A stretch of DNA of 64,000 nucleotides from Marinobacter nitratireducens (GCF_000708045.1 NZ_ANIE01000009.1:124001-188000), one strand, 5' to 3'; counted from the stretch's first letter, positions 36,516 to 45,360 are shown. Made by a program: numbers and translations. The notes: generated from the letters alone by a model not told the origin.

Positions 36516-37209
36516 GAATGTCGATGTCTGCTATGGCAGTTTCAAGGCTCTCTCCGATATCTCGATGACCGTGGACACTGGTGAGCTGGTTGTGCTTCTG
36601 GGCGCCAACGGTGCCGGTAAAACCACGCTGTTCAACGCCATCAGCGGGCTGGTCAAACCCGCCGCCGGTGATATCCAGTTCGAGGACAAGCACCTCAATG
36701 GCATGAAGCCCAACGCGGTGGTGTCTTCCGGCGTGGTTCAGTGCGCCGAGGGTCGAAAACTGTTTCCGCAGATGAGCGTGATGCAGAACCTGATGATGGG
36801 GGCCTTCGTGCATCGCCGTGACCGTGCCGGTAATCGCAAGCGCCTGAACGAGGTGCTGGAACTGTTCCCGATTCTGGAAGACAAGGCCCAGCAGCCGGCC
36901 GGTTCCCTGTCGGGTGGTCAGCAGCAGATGGTCGCCATTGGCCGGGCGATGATGAGCCGGCCCCGTCTGTTGATGCTGGATGAGCCATCACTGGGGCTGG
37001 CGCCTTTGGTGGTCAAGCAGATGTTCGAGACCATCCAGCAGATCAACAGCCTGGGCACCACGGTGCTGCTGGCTGAGCAAAATGCCTTTGCGGCCCTGAA
37101 AATCGCCCACCGTGCCTACGTCATGGAGAACGGTCACCTGGTGATGGAAGGCGACCGGGAAACCATGCTGGGTAACGAGCAGGTTCGCAAAGCATACATT
37201 GGGGCCTGA
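36502..37209 (+). CDS. Branched-chain amino acid-type ABC importer, ATPase 2 (LivF family)
   Basis: A 235-residue ATPase with Walker A GANGAGKTT, signature LSGGQQQM and Walker B LLMLDEPSLGLAP, all canonical for LivF. The ATG at 36502 with GGGAGG upstream overlaps the previous gene by 14 bases. Together with the LivG-type protein it energises the permease pair. Confidence 0.92.
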   Translation: MLQLKNVDVCYGSFKALSDISMTVDTGELVVLLGANGAGKTTLFNAISGLVKPAAGDIQFEDKHLNGMKPNAVVSSGVVQCAEGRKLFPQMSVMQNLMMGAFVHRRDRAGNRKRLNEVLELFPILEDKAQQPAGSLSGGQQQMVAIGRAMMSRPRLLMLDEPSLGLAPLVVKQMFETIQQINSLGTTVLLAEQNAFAALKIAHRAYVMENGHLVMEGDRETMLGNEQVRKAYIGA

Positions 37210-37268
37210 CGAGCCCGACAGTGACAAGAGTGACGATAACAACGAGCGCAACAAACCAGGAGAAAACA

Positions 37269-38417
37269 ATGAAAACAGCAAGAACACTGGGTCGTGCAGT
37301 CGCAGCAGCAACCCTTGGAATCAGTCTGTCCGCTGGTGTTATGGCGGGTGAGGTCAATATCGGATTTACTGGCCCGCTCAGTGGTGGTGCAGCTCTTTAC
37401 GGTGAGAACACCCTGTCTGGCCTGCGTATGGCCGCAGAAGAGATCAACGCAGCGGGTGGATTTGATCTCAACGGGGAAAAGACCACTATCAACCTGGTAT
37501 CGCTGGACGACCGGTACTCGCCAGCCCAGGCTGCCACCAACGCCAAACGGCTGAAGCAGGAATCCAACGTGCCGGCGATATTCATCCCGCACTCCGGTGG
37601 TGTTTTTGCCCTGCAGGATTTCAACGAGAAAGATGACTTTCTGATCATGGCCTACACCAGTGTGCCGACCGTGACTGAGAAGGGGAACTCCCTGACAGTG
37701 CGAATCCCCCCCACGTTCGATGGTTATGTCCACGCCTTTACGGATTATGCGCTGGAGAACCTGGGTACCACGTTGGGCATGGCCGGTGCGACCCACGAGT
37801 ACGCCAAGATCTGGGGCTCGATGATTGAAAAAGAGTGGACGTCGAAGGGTGGCAAAGTGGTTGCCAATAACCCGATGGATTACAACAAGTCTGCGGACTT
37901 TTTCACCGGAGTCAGTCGCATCATTGCTGAAGAACCGGATGTTATGTTTGTGGGCGGGGCTTCCGAGCCTACTGGCCTGGTGGTGCAGCAGGCCCGTCAG
38001 ATGGGCTTCCAGGGTGGTTTTATCGTGATGGATCAGGCCAAGATCGATGAGGTGGCCAATGTCGCTGGCGGCCTGGATATGGTCGAAGGTGCAGTGGGTG
38101 TTGTCCCATTGAGCGTTTATGACACTGACGCCGCGAAGTCTTTCCTCAAGCGCTATGAAGAGAAGTACGGTAAAACGCCAGGTTCAGAAGCCGCCTACAA
38201 TTACCTGGCACTGCATGGCCTTGTGGCCGCGATGGATGCGACGGAGTCTACGGATCCGAAAGTAATCCGTGCCGCTCTGGGTGATGCGCTGAAGGCTATG
38301 GATGCAAGCAAGAATCCGTACGAAGTGACCGATGTAACCGAGAAAGGTGGCTTTGTTACCGATACCACGCTCGCTGTGGTTAAGGATGGTAAGATCGTTC
38401 AGGAAGCCATCAAGTAA
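37269..38417 (+). CDS. Periplasmic binding protein of the Liv-type ABC importer
   Basis: A 382-residue type I periplasmic binding protein. The ATG at 37269 with CAGGAG upstream gives a clean signal peptide ending VMA-G. The mature start EVNIGFTGPLSGGAALYGEN and LVSLDDRYSPAQAATNAKRL are typical of the Leu/Ile/Val and amide/acid receptors. It determines what the importer carries; the ligand cannot be read from sequence. Placed last in the operon and followed by a strong terminator. Confidence 0.9.
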   Translation: MKTARTLGRAVAAATLGISLSAGVMAGEVNIGFTGPLSGGAALYGENTLSGLRMAAEEINAAGGFDLNGEKTTINLVSLDDRYSPAQAATNAKRLKQESNVPAIFIPHSGGVFALQDFNEKDDFLIMAYTSVPTVTEKGNSLTVRIPPTFDGYVHAFTDYALENLGTTLGMAGATHEYAKIWGSMIEKEWTSKGGKVVANNPMDYNKSADFFTGVSRIIAEEPDVMFVGGASEPTGLVVQQARQMGFQGGFIVMDQAKIDEVANVAGGLDMVEGAVGVVPLSVYDTDAAKSFLKRYEEKYGKTPGSEAAYNYLALHGLVAAMDATESTDPKVIRAALGDALKAMDASKNPYEVTDVTEKGGFVTDTTLAVVKDGKIVQEAIK

Positions 38418-38444
38418 GGCAGGCTACCTGACGACGGCATTATT

Positions 38445-38480
38445 CCGGGGCTGCCCCTGCAGAGGGGCGGCCCCGGTTTG
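38445..38480 (+). terminator. Terminator of the ABC importer operon
   Basis: CCGGGGC-T-GCCCCT pairs with AGGGGC-G-GCCCCGG around loop GCAG, a 13-bp stem with one mismatch, followed by TTTGTCTT. Confidence 0.85.
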
Positions 38481-38519
38481 TCTTGAGGCTCGAACACGAA
38501 ACGAGGATTCACAAACGCT

Positions 38520-39452
38520 ATGAGCGACAAGCCCAGTATTTTGATTGTTGGAGCCGGTGCCATCGGCAGTTTTTACGGTGCGATCCTGAAGAAGGCCGGT
38601 TGCCGTGTCAGCGCTGTGCTGCGCTCCGAGTACGATGCGGTCAAGGCCAATGGCATCAGCGTCTCCAGTCCTCTTGGTGACCTCTCCTATCGGCCGGATA
38701 ATGTCTACCGGGATGGCGACACGCCGGAGGAAGCGCCGGATTACCTGATTCTCTGCGTCAAGGTGCTGCCGGGGGTTGACCGGGTCTCGCTGGTAAAACC
38801 CTGGATGGGTAAAAACACCCGGTTGGTGTTGATTGAAAATGGTTTGGATATCGAGCGGGAACTGGCCGATGCCTTTCCGGATAATCCCCTGATCAGCTGC
38901 CTGGCCTTTATCGCCGCCAGTCGCACGGCGCCCGGTGTGGTGGAACACAAAGCCTACGGAAAACTGGTGATGGGCAGTTTCCCCAAAGGTATTGATGAAT
39001 CCTGCCAGACACTGGCGGATTTGTTTACTGAGGGTGGTATCAAGATCGATCTCACCGATCAGGTGGTGGGCGAGCGTTGGCGGAAGTGCCTCTGGAATAC
39101 CCCCTTTAACCCGCTCTCAGTCATTGCCAATGGGGCGGATACGCTGTCGATCCTTGATGCAGAGGGTGGTGAGGACCTGATCCGGGCCATGATCCGGGAA
39201 GTGATGGCGGTAGCGGCTGCTGAAGGCTACCCGATGGATGAGAAGGTCATTGAGCAAAATATCGAGGGCACCCGAGCCATGCCGGCCTACAAAAACAGTA
39301 TGGCGCTCGATTACCTGAACGGCCGGCCAATCGAACGCGATGCAGTCCTGGGCAATGTGGTTGCCATTGCAAAGCACCACGGGATTGCTGTGCCTCACCT
39401 GAACACCGTGCTGGTGACGCTGAGGATTCGCGGGTTGCTGGAGAGCGCATGA
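38520..39452 (+). CDS. Ketopantoate reductase-family (ApbA/PanE) dehydrogenase
   Basis: A 310-residue NAD(P)H-dependent 2-hydroxyacid-type dehydrogenase. The Rossmann loop GAGAIGSFYGAILKKAG begins at about residue 10. WRKCLWNTPFNPLSVIA holds the catalytic Lys and LDYLNGRPIERDAVLG the region of the second catalytic acid. PanE makes pantoate for CoA synthesis, but the acidic motif is not the textbook one and the gene stands in an acid-catabolism region. A role on a different 2-oxo acid is therefore at least as likely. Confidence 0.8.
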   Translation: MSDKPSILIVGAGAIGSFYGAILKKAGCRVSAVLRSEYDAVKANGISVSSPLGDLSYRPDNVYRDGDTPEEAPDYLILCVKVLPGVDRVSLVKPWMGKNTRLVLIENGLDIERELADAFPDNPLISCLAFIAASRTAPGVVEHKAYGKLVMGSFPKGIDESCQTLADLFTEGGIKIDLTDQVVGERWRKCLWNTPFNPLSVIANGADTLSILDAEGGEDLIRAMIREVMAVAAAEGYPMDEKVIEQNIEGTRAMPAYKNSMALDYLNGRPIERDAVLGNVVAIAKHHGIAVPHLNTVLVTLRIRGLLESA

Positions 39453-39460
39453 AGGATCAT

Positions 39461-39486
39461 GGGCTCCGGGCTTGATCCCGGAGCCC
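39461..39486. terminator. Convergent hairpin between the PanE-like and MaoC genes
   Basis: GGGCTCCGGG and CCCGGAGCCC form a perfect 10-bp stem with a 6-base loop in the 38-base gap between convergent stops. T-runs are weak on both sides. Confidence 0.6.
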
Positions 39487-39490
39487 CGCT

Positions 39491-39949
39491 TCATTCGGCC
39501 ACATACATCGCCAGATTTTCCGCGACACAGGCCGGCCGGTCTTCTCCCTCAATTTCAATCGTGGTCCGGAAGCTGGCCAGGTAGCGGCGCTCCCCGGCGG
39601 GTTCCAGATCCATCAGCTCCACCTTTGCCCGTACCCTGGATCCGGCTTTAACGGGTGACGGAAAGCGCAGCTTGTTCATACCATAGTTAATCGTAGCCTT
39701 CAGCCCGCTGACCTGAAGTACCTGGCTGTTGAGTTTCGGGATCAGGGAAACCGTCAGGTAACCGTGGGCAATCGGGCTCCGCCAGGGCGACTCGGTGCGG
39801 GCGCGTTCCACATCAACGTGAATCCATTGGTGGTCACCGGTGGCGTCGGCAAAGGCCTGGATCATGGCCTGGGAGATGGTTTCCCAAGGGCTGTGGCCGA
39901 TCAACTGGCCTTTATACCCTTCCAGTTCCTGCAGAGTGGGTGTGATCAT
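39491..39949 (-). CDS. MaoC-family (R)-specific enoyl-CoA hydratase-like protein
   Basis: A 152-residue single hotdog domain. FADATGDHQWIHVDVERARTES contains the Asp...His pair of the hydratase 2 motif (ATGDxxxxH) and SPIAHGYLTVSLI the following conserved region. Family members hydrate trans-2-enoyl-CoA to the (R)-3-hydroxyacyl ester. Its Shine-Dalgarno AAGGAGG overlaps the end of the upstream aldolase-like gene (10-base gap), so the two are co-transcribed. Confidence 0.88.
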   Translation of the reverse strand: MITPTLQELEGYKGQLIGHSPWETISQAMIQAFADATGDHQWIHVDVERARTESPWRSPIAHGYLTVSLIPKLNSQVLQVSGLKATINYGMNKLRFPSPVKAGSRVRAKVELMDLEPAGERRYLASFRTTIEIEGEDRPACVAENLAMYVAE

Positions 39950-39959
39950 CGTTGCCTCC

Positions 39960-40721
39960 TTAGACCGCGTAGCCGGGGTTCTTGCTGTCGAGCAGGCGGC
40001 GAAGGGCCGGCCAGGTCAGCTTTGATGCCATGCCCAGCTGCTGGGACTGCTCCGCCGTGGTCTGGATGGCCTGTTCCGAGGGCATGTACACCGGGCCGCA
40101 GCTCTGGGTTTTCACCTGGATCTCGCAGGCTTTCATCAGGAAGTAGAGGTAGGTGAAGGTTTCAGCGACATCCTTGCCGGCGGTGAGTACGCCGTGGTTG
40201 CGCAGGATCATCATGGACTTGTCGCCAAGGTCCCGGATCAGGCGCTCCCGCTCGTCCAGGTTGAGGGCAACGCCTTCGTAATCGTGGTAGCAGAGGTGGT
40301 CGAGGCAGAGCATGGCGGTCTGGCTCAGGGGCAGCAGACCGTCTTTGTGCGCGGAAACGGCCACGCCATCCGACGCATGAAGGTGCATGACGGCCCCAGC
40401 GTCCTCGCGGCCCATGTGAACTGCGCTATGGATAGTGAAGCCCGCCGGGTTGACTCGTGCCAGGCCACCGGATTCCACCACCTGTCCGTCCTGATCCACC
40501 TTGACCAGCGATGAGGCGGTGATTTCGTGGAACAGGAGCCCGTAGGGGTTTATCAGGAAATGATGCTCCGGGCCGGGTAACCGCGCCGAGAGGTGGGTGA
40601 AAACAAGATCGTCCCAGCCAAACAGGGCGACGAGGCGGTAGGCCGCGGCCAGTTCGGTGCGCACGTTCCATTCAGCCTTGCGCAGGGAGTCGGCGTCGGT
40701 TGCGTTATTCATTGTTGTCAT
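39960..40721 (-). CDS. Class II aldolase/adducin family protein
   Basis: A 253-residue AraD-like protein. LVFTHLSARLPGPEHHFLIN, HMGREDAGAVMHLHASDGVA (with the metal-binding HLH) and NHGVLTAGK are the family's conserved parts. These enzymes cleave or epimerise hydroxy-acid phosphates or related compounds with a divalent metal. The ATG at 40721 with GAGGTGAG upstream is chosen; the frame is open 63 bases further. Substrate unknown. Paired with the MaoC gene. Confidence 0.85.
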   Translation of the reverse strand: MTTMNNATDADSLRKAEWNVRTELAAAYRLVALFGWDDLVFTHLSARLPGPEHHFLINPYGLLFHEITASSLVKVDQDGQVVESGGLARVNPAGFTIHSAVHMGREDAGAVMHLHASDGVAVSAHKDGLLPLSQTAMLCLDHLCYHDYEGVALNLDERERLIRDLGDKSMMILRNHGVLTAGKDVAETFTYLYFLMKACEIQVKTQSCGPVYMPSEQAIQTTAEQSQQLGMASKLTWPALRRLLDSKNPGYAV

Positions 40722-40749
40722 GGTGCTCACCTCACGAGGTTCCGGAAAT

Positions 40750-40779
40750 AAAAAAGGGGGTGGCCTGACGACCACCCCC
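40750..40779 (-). terminator. Terminator after the paired acyl-CoA dehydrogenase operon
   Basis: On the minus strand GGGGGTGG pairs with CCACCCCC around an 8-base loop and is followed by six T. It separates the dehydrogenase pair from the aldolase/MaoC genes. Confidence 0.85.
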
Positions 40780-40831
40780 AACAAGGCCTCTGACTGGTGG
40801 AGAGAGGCCCCAGGCTCACTGATGAAGGGAT

Positions 40832-41974
40832 TTAGCTGGCCTGTAAAAGGGTGGCGTAACGTTCCAGGTGGAAATCGTCGTCACCGAGCTGATGGTTGAT
40901 CATCACCAGACGCTTGGCGTAATGGGCGAAGTTATACTCCCAGGTCATCCCGATGCCGCCATGGGACTGAATGCCTTTTTCGGAGATGAATTGACCACTA
41001 CGGCCGATCACGTTCTTGGCGGCAGCCAGAATGCGGCGGCGCTCATCGCTCTGTTCCTCGTCGGCCACGCTGGCGGCCAGGATCGCCATGGAACGGGCCT
41101 GTTCCAGTTCGGACATCATGTCCACCATGCGGTGCTGCAGGACCTGGAACTTGCCGATGGGGACACCAAACTGCTTGCGCTGCTTGAGGTAGTCCAGGGT
41201 CAGTTCGTTGGCCACTTCCATCACGCCCACGGCTTCCGCGCACAGGGCAGCAATGGCGCGTCCGGTCTGGTATTCGATGGCGTTCGAGGCCTGGCCTTCG
41301 TTGCCCAGAAGCGCGTCGGCTCCCACTTGAACGTTGGTCAGGGTGATGTCACAGCCCTTGGAGCCGTCAATGGTGGGGTAAACCCGGCGTTCGACACCGG
41401 CCGTTTCCGGTGAGATCGCGAACAGGCTAATGCCGTCGCTGTCCCGGCTGCTGCCGGCGGTGCGTGCGGACACCAGGATCAGATCGGCACACTGGCCGCC
41501 AATGACCACGGCCTTCCGACCGTTCAGCACGTAGCCTTCGCCATTTTTTTCGGCGCGGGTTTCCACGTCGTTCAGGCTGTAGAAACTCTGGGGCTCCTGA
41601 AGACCAACGGCGGCCTTCAGTTCACCCGCTGCAATACCGGCCAGCCACTGTTCTTTCTGGCTGTCGTTGCCGGATTGGCCAATCAGGCCGCCGGCGAGAA
41701 TGACGGACTGCAGGTAGGGTTCCAGGCAAAGGCCCTTGCCCAGCTCGGTCATCACGGACTGCACTTCGACGCCGCCGCCACCGAAGCCACCCAGTTCCTC
41801 GGAGAAGGGCACGGCGGTCAGGCCGAGTTCGCCGAGTTGTTTCCAGAAATCTTCGCTGAATCCGGCATCGGTTTCGCTGAATTCAAGACGCTTTTCAAAA
41901 CTGTATTCACCGCGCACCAGGCGGGCCACGGTGTCCTGCAGCATCTGCTGCTCTTCATTTAGTCGGAAATCCAT
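40832..41974 (-). CDS. Acyl-CoA dehydrogenase, small subunit of a paired enzyme (PimD-like)
   Basis: A 380-residue ACAD-fold protein. MDFRLNEEQQMLQDTVARLVR and the final IQSHGGIGMTWEYNFAHYAKR are typical of the smaller partner of two-gene dehydrogenases such as PimC/PimD and the mycobacterial alpha2-beta2 FadE pairs. The usual C-terminal YEG-type catalytic motif is absent. The gene lies 10 bases after its large partner with a perfect AAGGAGG, indicating co-translation and probable heteromer formation. Confidence 0.85.
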   Translation of the reverse strand: MDFRLNEEQQMLQDTVARLVRGEYSFEKRLEFSETDAGFSEDFWKQLGELGLTAVPFSEELGGFGGGGVEVQSVMTELGKGLCLEPYLQSVILAGGLIGQSGNDSQKEQWLAGIAAGELKAAVGLQEPQSFYSLNDVETRAEKNGEGYVLNGRKAVVIGGQCADLILVSARTAGSSRDSDGISLFAISPETAGVERRVYPTIDGSKGCDITLTNVQVGADALLGNEGQASNAIEYQTGRAIAALCAEAVGVMEVANELTLDYLKQRKQFGVPIGKFQVLQHRMVDMMSELEQARSMAILAASVADEEQSDERRRILAAAKNVIGRSGQFISEKGIQSHGGIGMTWEYNFAHYAKRLVMINHQLGDDDFHLERYATLLQAS

Positions 41975-41984
41975 GGTCGCCTCC

Positions 41985-43181
41985 TTAAAGCCCGAGAATC
42001 ATTTTCGACACGATGTTCTTCTGGATCTCGTTGGATCCGCCGAAAATCGAGAGCTTGCGGTTGTTAAAGTACTGGGCCGACAGAGGTGCAGCGTTCTCGT
42101 CAGAAAGGAACTCGCCCTCGTAACTCAGATCCAGCTCTTCTTCCACAAACGGCAGCGCATAAGGCCCGAGCGCGCGGCGCGCGAGGTCGTTGATGGCCTG
42201 GCGAATCTCGGTACCCTTTACCTTGAGCATGGAGCTTTCAGCGCCGGGAACACCGCCGCCTTCAACAGAGGCAATGATGCGCAGGTTGCTGATGGCTGCC
42301 GCGGTCAGGTCAATCTCAACCTGGGAGATGCGCTGGCTGAAGGCGGGATCCTCAATCAGCGGACGCCCATTTTTCAGGCGGCGCGAGGCCAGTTGTTTCA
42401 GGTGTGAAAGCGCCGCCTTGGAGAGGCCGATGCCTGCAAGCCCGGTGCGCTCATAGGTCAGCAGATACTTGGCGTAGGTCCAGCCTTTGTCCTCTTCGCC
42501 GACCAGGTTCTCGACCGGAACTTTGACGTCCTCGAAAAACACCTCGTTCACTTCGTGCTCACCATCGAGGGTGATGATCGGGCGAACGGTGATGCCCGGA
42601 GTGTTCATGTCGATCAGCAGGAAGGAAATGCCTTCCTGGGCCTTGACCTCGGTGTTGGTCCGCACCAGACAGAAAATCATGTTGGCGTGCTGACCCAGAG
42701 TGGTCCAGGTCTTCTGGCCGTTAACGATGTAATGATCGCCGTCCCGCACAGCCCGGGTTTTCAGGGAGGCCAGATCGGAACCCGCACCAGGCTCTGAATA
42801 GCCCTGACACCACCAGTCCTCGCCGCTGAGAATGCGGGGCAGGTACTGCTGTTTCTGTTCTTCGTTGCCGAACTTGATGATGACCGGCGCCACCATGTTG
42901 ACACCGAATGGGATGGAGCGAGGTACGCCATAGCGGCAGGACTCTTCGTCCCAGATGTGCTTCTGCACCGGTGTCCATTTCACCCCGCCGTACTCTTCCG
43001 GCCAATGGGTGGCGTACCAGCCCTGTTCGGTCAGGATTTTCTGCCACCGCTGATGGTCCTGTTTGGACAGGCGGCGGAAGCCTTTCACTTTGGCGGCAAT
43101 GTCAGCCGGCAGCTTCTCATCCAGGAAGGCGCGCACTTCGTCACGGAAGGCGAGTTCCTCGGCCGTGTAGTTCATGTTCAT
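41985..43181 (-). CDS. Acyl-CoA dehydrogenase, large subunit of a paired enzyme (PimC-like)
   Basis: A 398-residue flavoprotein. WCQGYSEPGAGSDLASLKTRA is the FAD/substrate loop and TTLGQHANMIFCLVRT the next conserved region. The C-terminal motif is FGGSNEIQKNIVSKMILG, with Gly at the position of the medium-chain catalytic Glu, as in other paired dehydrogenases. The closest named relatives from memory are pimeloyl-CoA dehydrogenase large subunits, suggesting a dicarboxylyl- or bulky acyl-CoA substrate. GAGG precedes the ATG. It diverges from a DcaP-like porin across a region with four putative IclR-type operators. Confidence 0.87.
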   Translation of the reverse strand: MNMNYTAEELAFRDEVRAFLDEKLPADIAAKVKGFRRLSKQDHQRWQKILTEQGWYATHWPEEYGGVKWTPVQKHIWDEESCRYGVPRSIPFGVNMVAPVIIKFGNEEQKQQYLPRILSGEDWWCQGYSEPGAGSDLASLKTRAVRDGDHYIVNGQKTWTTLGQHANMIFCLVRTNTEVKAQEGISFLLIDMNTPGITVRPIITLDGEHEVNEVFFEDVKVPVENLVGEEDKGWTYAKYLLTYERTGLAGIGLSKAALSHLKQLASRRLKNGRPLIEDPAFSQRISQVEIDLTAAAISNLRIIASVEGGGVPGAESSMLKVKGTEIRQAINDLARRALGPYALPFVEEELDLSYEGEFLSDENAAPLSAQYFNNRKLSIFGGSNEIQKNIVSKMILGL

Positions 43182-43196
43182 GGCATAACCTCGTTT

Positions 43197-43231
43197 TGCA
43201 TTACAGCGAAAATATATACCGCATAGCAGAA
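43197..43231. promoter_or_regulatory. Two putative IclR-type operators before the paired dehydrogenase genes
   Basis: TGCATTACAGCGAAA (43197-43211) and TACCGCATAGCAGAA (43217-43231) both fit TWYYGC-N3-GCGAAA, the first only in its right half. They are exactly 20 bp apart, as at dctP. They start 16 bases from the dehydrogenase start codon, a position suited to repression. Confidence 0.55.
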
Positions 43232-43377
43232 TTGCTCAATGATCTCTGATGTTTTTGGTTGATGTCAATGGAAATGAAACAACTAAACGCTATGTAGATA
43301 CGACTTTCATCAAAATTTGGTTTCAAGCCCTTGTTGATAGAAAAAGCTTCGTCTATATTCGAAAACACGGAAGCTGG

Positions 43378-43423
43378 TACTGCTAAGCGAAATTAGAACT
43401 ACGCACAATACCGCTATGCGAAA
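43378..43423. promoter_or_regulatory. Two putative IclR-type operators before the DcaP-like porin
   Basis: TACTGCTAAGCGAAA (43378-43392) and TACCGCTATGCGAAA (43409-43423) are the two best matches to the pattern in the window. Their spacing is 31 bp, about three helical turns. The porin start is 87 bases downstream. Confidence 0.6.
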
Positions 43424-43509
43424 CCAGGGGTTGAGCTGGGTTTGCCGACGTACCAGCACCGGTTCATTCAATAACAACGACACATACCAACTCCGTCACG
43501 AGGTTTGAG

Positions 43510-44823
43510 ATGACAACAAGAAGAGACATCAAGAAGCACTCCCTTGTCCGCGCCATTGCTCTGGCAGGATTGCCCATGCTTGTGCTGGGTTCTGCGGGTG
43601 TATCGGCCCAAAGCAATTCCGAACTGGAACAACTGCGCGAGCGCGTTCAGGTTCTGGAGGAGAAGCTTGAAGGTGCGGTTTCGACGGCACCGGAGCTGAG
43701 CGAAGACAATCCTTACATCCTGCGGGAAGGTGATGGCCTGAAGATTGGTGATACCACCATTTCCTTCGGTGGTTTCGTTAAAGCCGATATGATCTACGGC
43801 TCCAATGGTAACGGTTCAAAGAATACCTATTCCATTGGCTTGCCGCGGACTTTTGCCTCAGCGGCCGCTTCCGGCAAGAGTGACTGGAAGGCCGGCTTCA
43901 CTGCCCGTGAGTCCCGGCTGAGCATCGGTACAGAAACCGACGAGGTTGCCGGCCACAAACTGCGTACCTATATCGAGATGGATTTTCATCAGGGTATCGG
44001 CGCAGACGGCAATGAAGTGGTTTCCAACAGCTATTCTCCGCGCCTGCGCCAGGCCTATGGTAACTGGAATGGCTGGGATTTTGGCCAGACCTATACCACA
44101 TTCTCTGATCTGGCGGCCATGCCGGAAATCCTGAATCAGGGCAAACAGGCTGCCTTTATATACACCACGCAGCCGATGTTGCGTTACACCATGGCTGCGC
44201 CGGGCGGCAAACTGATGGTTGCCCTGGAAAACCCGGAAGATGGCTTTGGTTCCACTTCTTATGACGACCAGTCCTACCCGGACCTGACCGCGCGTTACCA
44301 GATTCGCGGAAACTACGGCTTCTACTCTGTCGCCGGTATGCTCCGTAATCTGGAGGATGATGCGGCTGGAGACACTGAAGTGGCCGGCGCTGTGTCGCTG
44401 AGTGCAAGGATTCCGACCGTGGGCCGTGATGATCTGCGCCTACAATACAGTTACGGTGCGCTGGGACGCTACATGGGGCTGTTCACTTATCCGGATGTCG
44501 ACCTGGGTGCCCAGGCGGCAGGAAAGGTAGAGCCGCTGAACGTCTACGGCGCGACGGCCGCCTATCGTCACTTCTGGAGCCCGGCATGGCGCTCCACCGT
44601 CTCGGCTTCCCACACAGAAATCGTGGATGACCTGGAATTCTCTCCGGCTGGCACGCTCAGCTACTTCGATTCTTCAACGTCGGTCCATGCCAACCTTCTT
44701 TGGTCGGCTCACAAGAATCTGATCCTTGGTCTGGAATACGCCTACTGGGACTTCGGAGAAATTGCCAGCAGTGGCAGCAAGCAGTACGAGCAGGTCATGG
44801 CGTCAGCCAAGCTGAGCTTCTGA
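43510..44823 (+). CDS. DcaP-like outer-membrane porin
   Basis: A 437-residue outer-membrane protein. A signal peptide (AGLPMLVLGSAGVSA) is followed by a short coiled coil (SELEQLRERVQVLEEKLEG). A beta-barrel with alternating aromatic strands then ends in a C-terminal Phe (MASAKLSF). The N-terminal coiled coil plus GGFVKADMIYGSNG and RESRLSIGTETDEV match the DcaP family, trimeric porins first linked to dicarboxylic acid uptake in Acinetobacter. It presumably lets the locus substrate cross the outer membrane. Followed by a strong terminator. Confidence 0.85.
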   Translation: MTTRRDIKKHSLVRAIALAGLPMLVLGSAGVSAQSNSELEQLRERVQVLEEKLEGAVSTAPELSEDNPYILREGDGLKIGDTTISFGGFVKADMIYGSNGNGSKNTYSIGLPRTFASAAASGKSDWKAGFTARESRLSIGTETDEVAGHKLRTYIEMDFHQGIGADGNEVVSNSYSPRLRQAYGNWNGWDFGQTYTTFSDLAAMPEILNQGKQAAFIYTTQPMLRYTMAAPGGKLMVALENPEDGFGSTSYDDQSYPDLTARYQIRGNYGFYSVAGMLRNLEDDAAGDTEVAGAVSLSARIPTVGRDDLRLQYSYGALGRYMGLFTYPDVDLGAQAAGKVEPLNVYGATAAYRHFWSPAWRSTVSASHTEIVDDLEFSPAGTLSYFDSSTSVHANLLWSAHKNLILGLEYAYWDFGEIASSGSKQYEQVMASAKLSF

Positions 44824-44889
44824 TCCACACAGAAGTCTCAACGAAGGACCCTTTGAGAGTTTTCTTTCTTCACAGGTTTCGTGCCTGTT

Positions 44890-44926
44890 GCCCCGGCGCC
44901 CATCCCCCGAGCGCCGGGGCTTTTTT
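44890..44926 (+). terminator. Terminator of the porin gene
   Basis: GCCCCGGCGC (44890-44899) pairs with GCGCCGGGGC (44911-44920), a perfect 10-bp stem followed by six T. Confidence 0.92.
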
Positions 44927-45018
44927 CTCTCGGTTTTTTAATGTGGCTGTGCCCTTCCAGACTTGCTTTGTATCAAAAAGTCCTTATGTTTAAAAAAGAA
45001 GGTTAGTGGAAGTAGCTG

Positions 45019-45360
45019 ATGCAGGGCTTGAGCATGTCGAGTGATTCGTCGCACAAAAGCATTCTGAGTGTCAGCCTGTTCTCTCTGTTGATGACGGGCC
45101 TGCTCTTGCTGTGGGCTGGCGTATCTCAGCACCCCTTCTCGGATGATCAAAGCTTTGACCACCACGCGCCGGAGCTGGTTTCGAGCTTCGATGCCGGTGA
45201 CTCGTCCCCGCCGGAACCGCTGCCTCTTGCCTCCTTTCTCTCGCTGTTCCCCGAGCCCGGATTGGCTCCGGATTTTGTTGCGAGAGTTGAGTCCGTTCGG
45301 CCTCCCCGTCGCCTTCTGAGTTATCCGGAGCTACCTCAGGCTCCCCCTATCCTCGCCTGA
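45019..45360 (+). CDS. Small membrane-anchored protein with C-terminal LPQAPP motif
   Basis: A 113-residue protein that I do not recognise. One hydrophobic segment (about residues 15-36, SVSLFSLLMTGLLLLWAGV) is followed by a Pro/Ser-rich polar tail. The C-terminus LLSYPELPQAPPILA resembles that of the protein at 46.2 kb (ASFPVLPQAPPLV), with a CBS-like gene between. GGAAG lies about ten bases before the ATG. No known domain is seen. Low-complexity composition leaves some doubt that it is expressed, but the shared ending argues for a real gene. Confidence 0.6.
   Translation: MQGLSMSSDSSHKSILSVSLFSLLMTGLLLLWAGVSQHPFSDDQSFDHHAPELVSSFDAGDSSPPEPLPLASFLSLFPEPGLAPDFVARVESVRPPRRLLSYPELPQAPPILA

Larger units (their letters stand above)
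43182..43509. other. 328-base divergent regulatory region
   Basis: No gene. AT-rich compared with its surroundings. It holds two operator-like sites next to the dehydrogenase start and two nearer the porin (listed separately). A central stretch (43240-43370) has nothing I can name beyond AT-rich promoter-like sequence. Confidence 0.6.
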
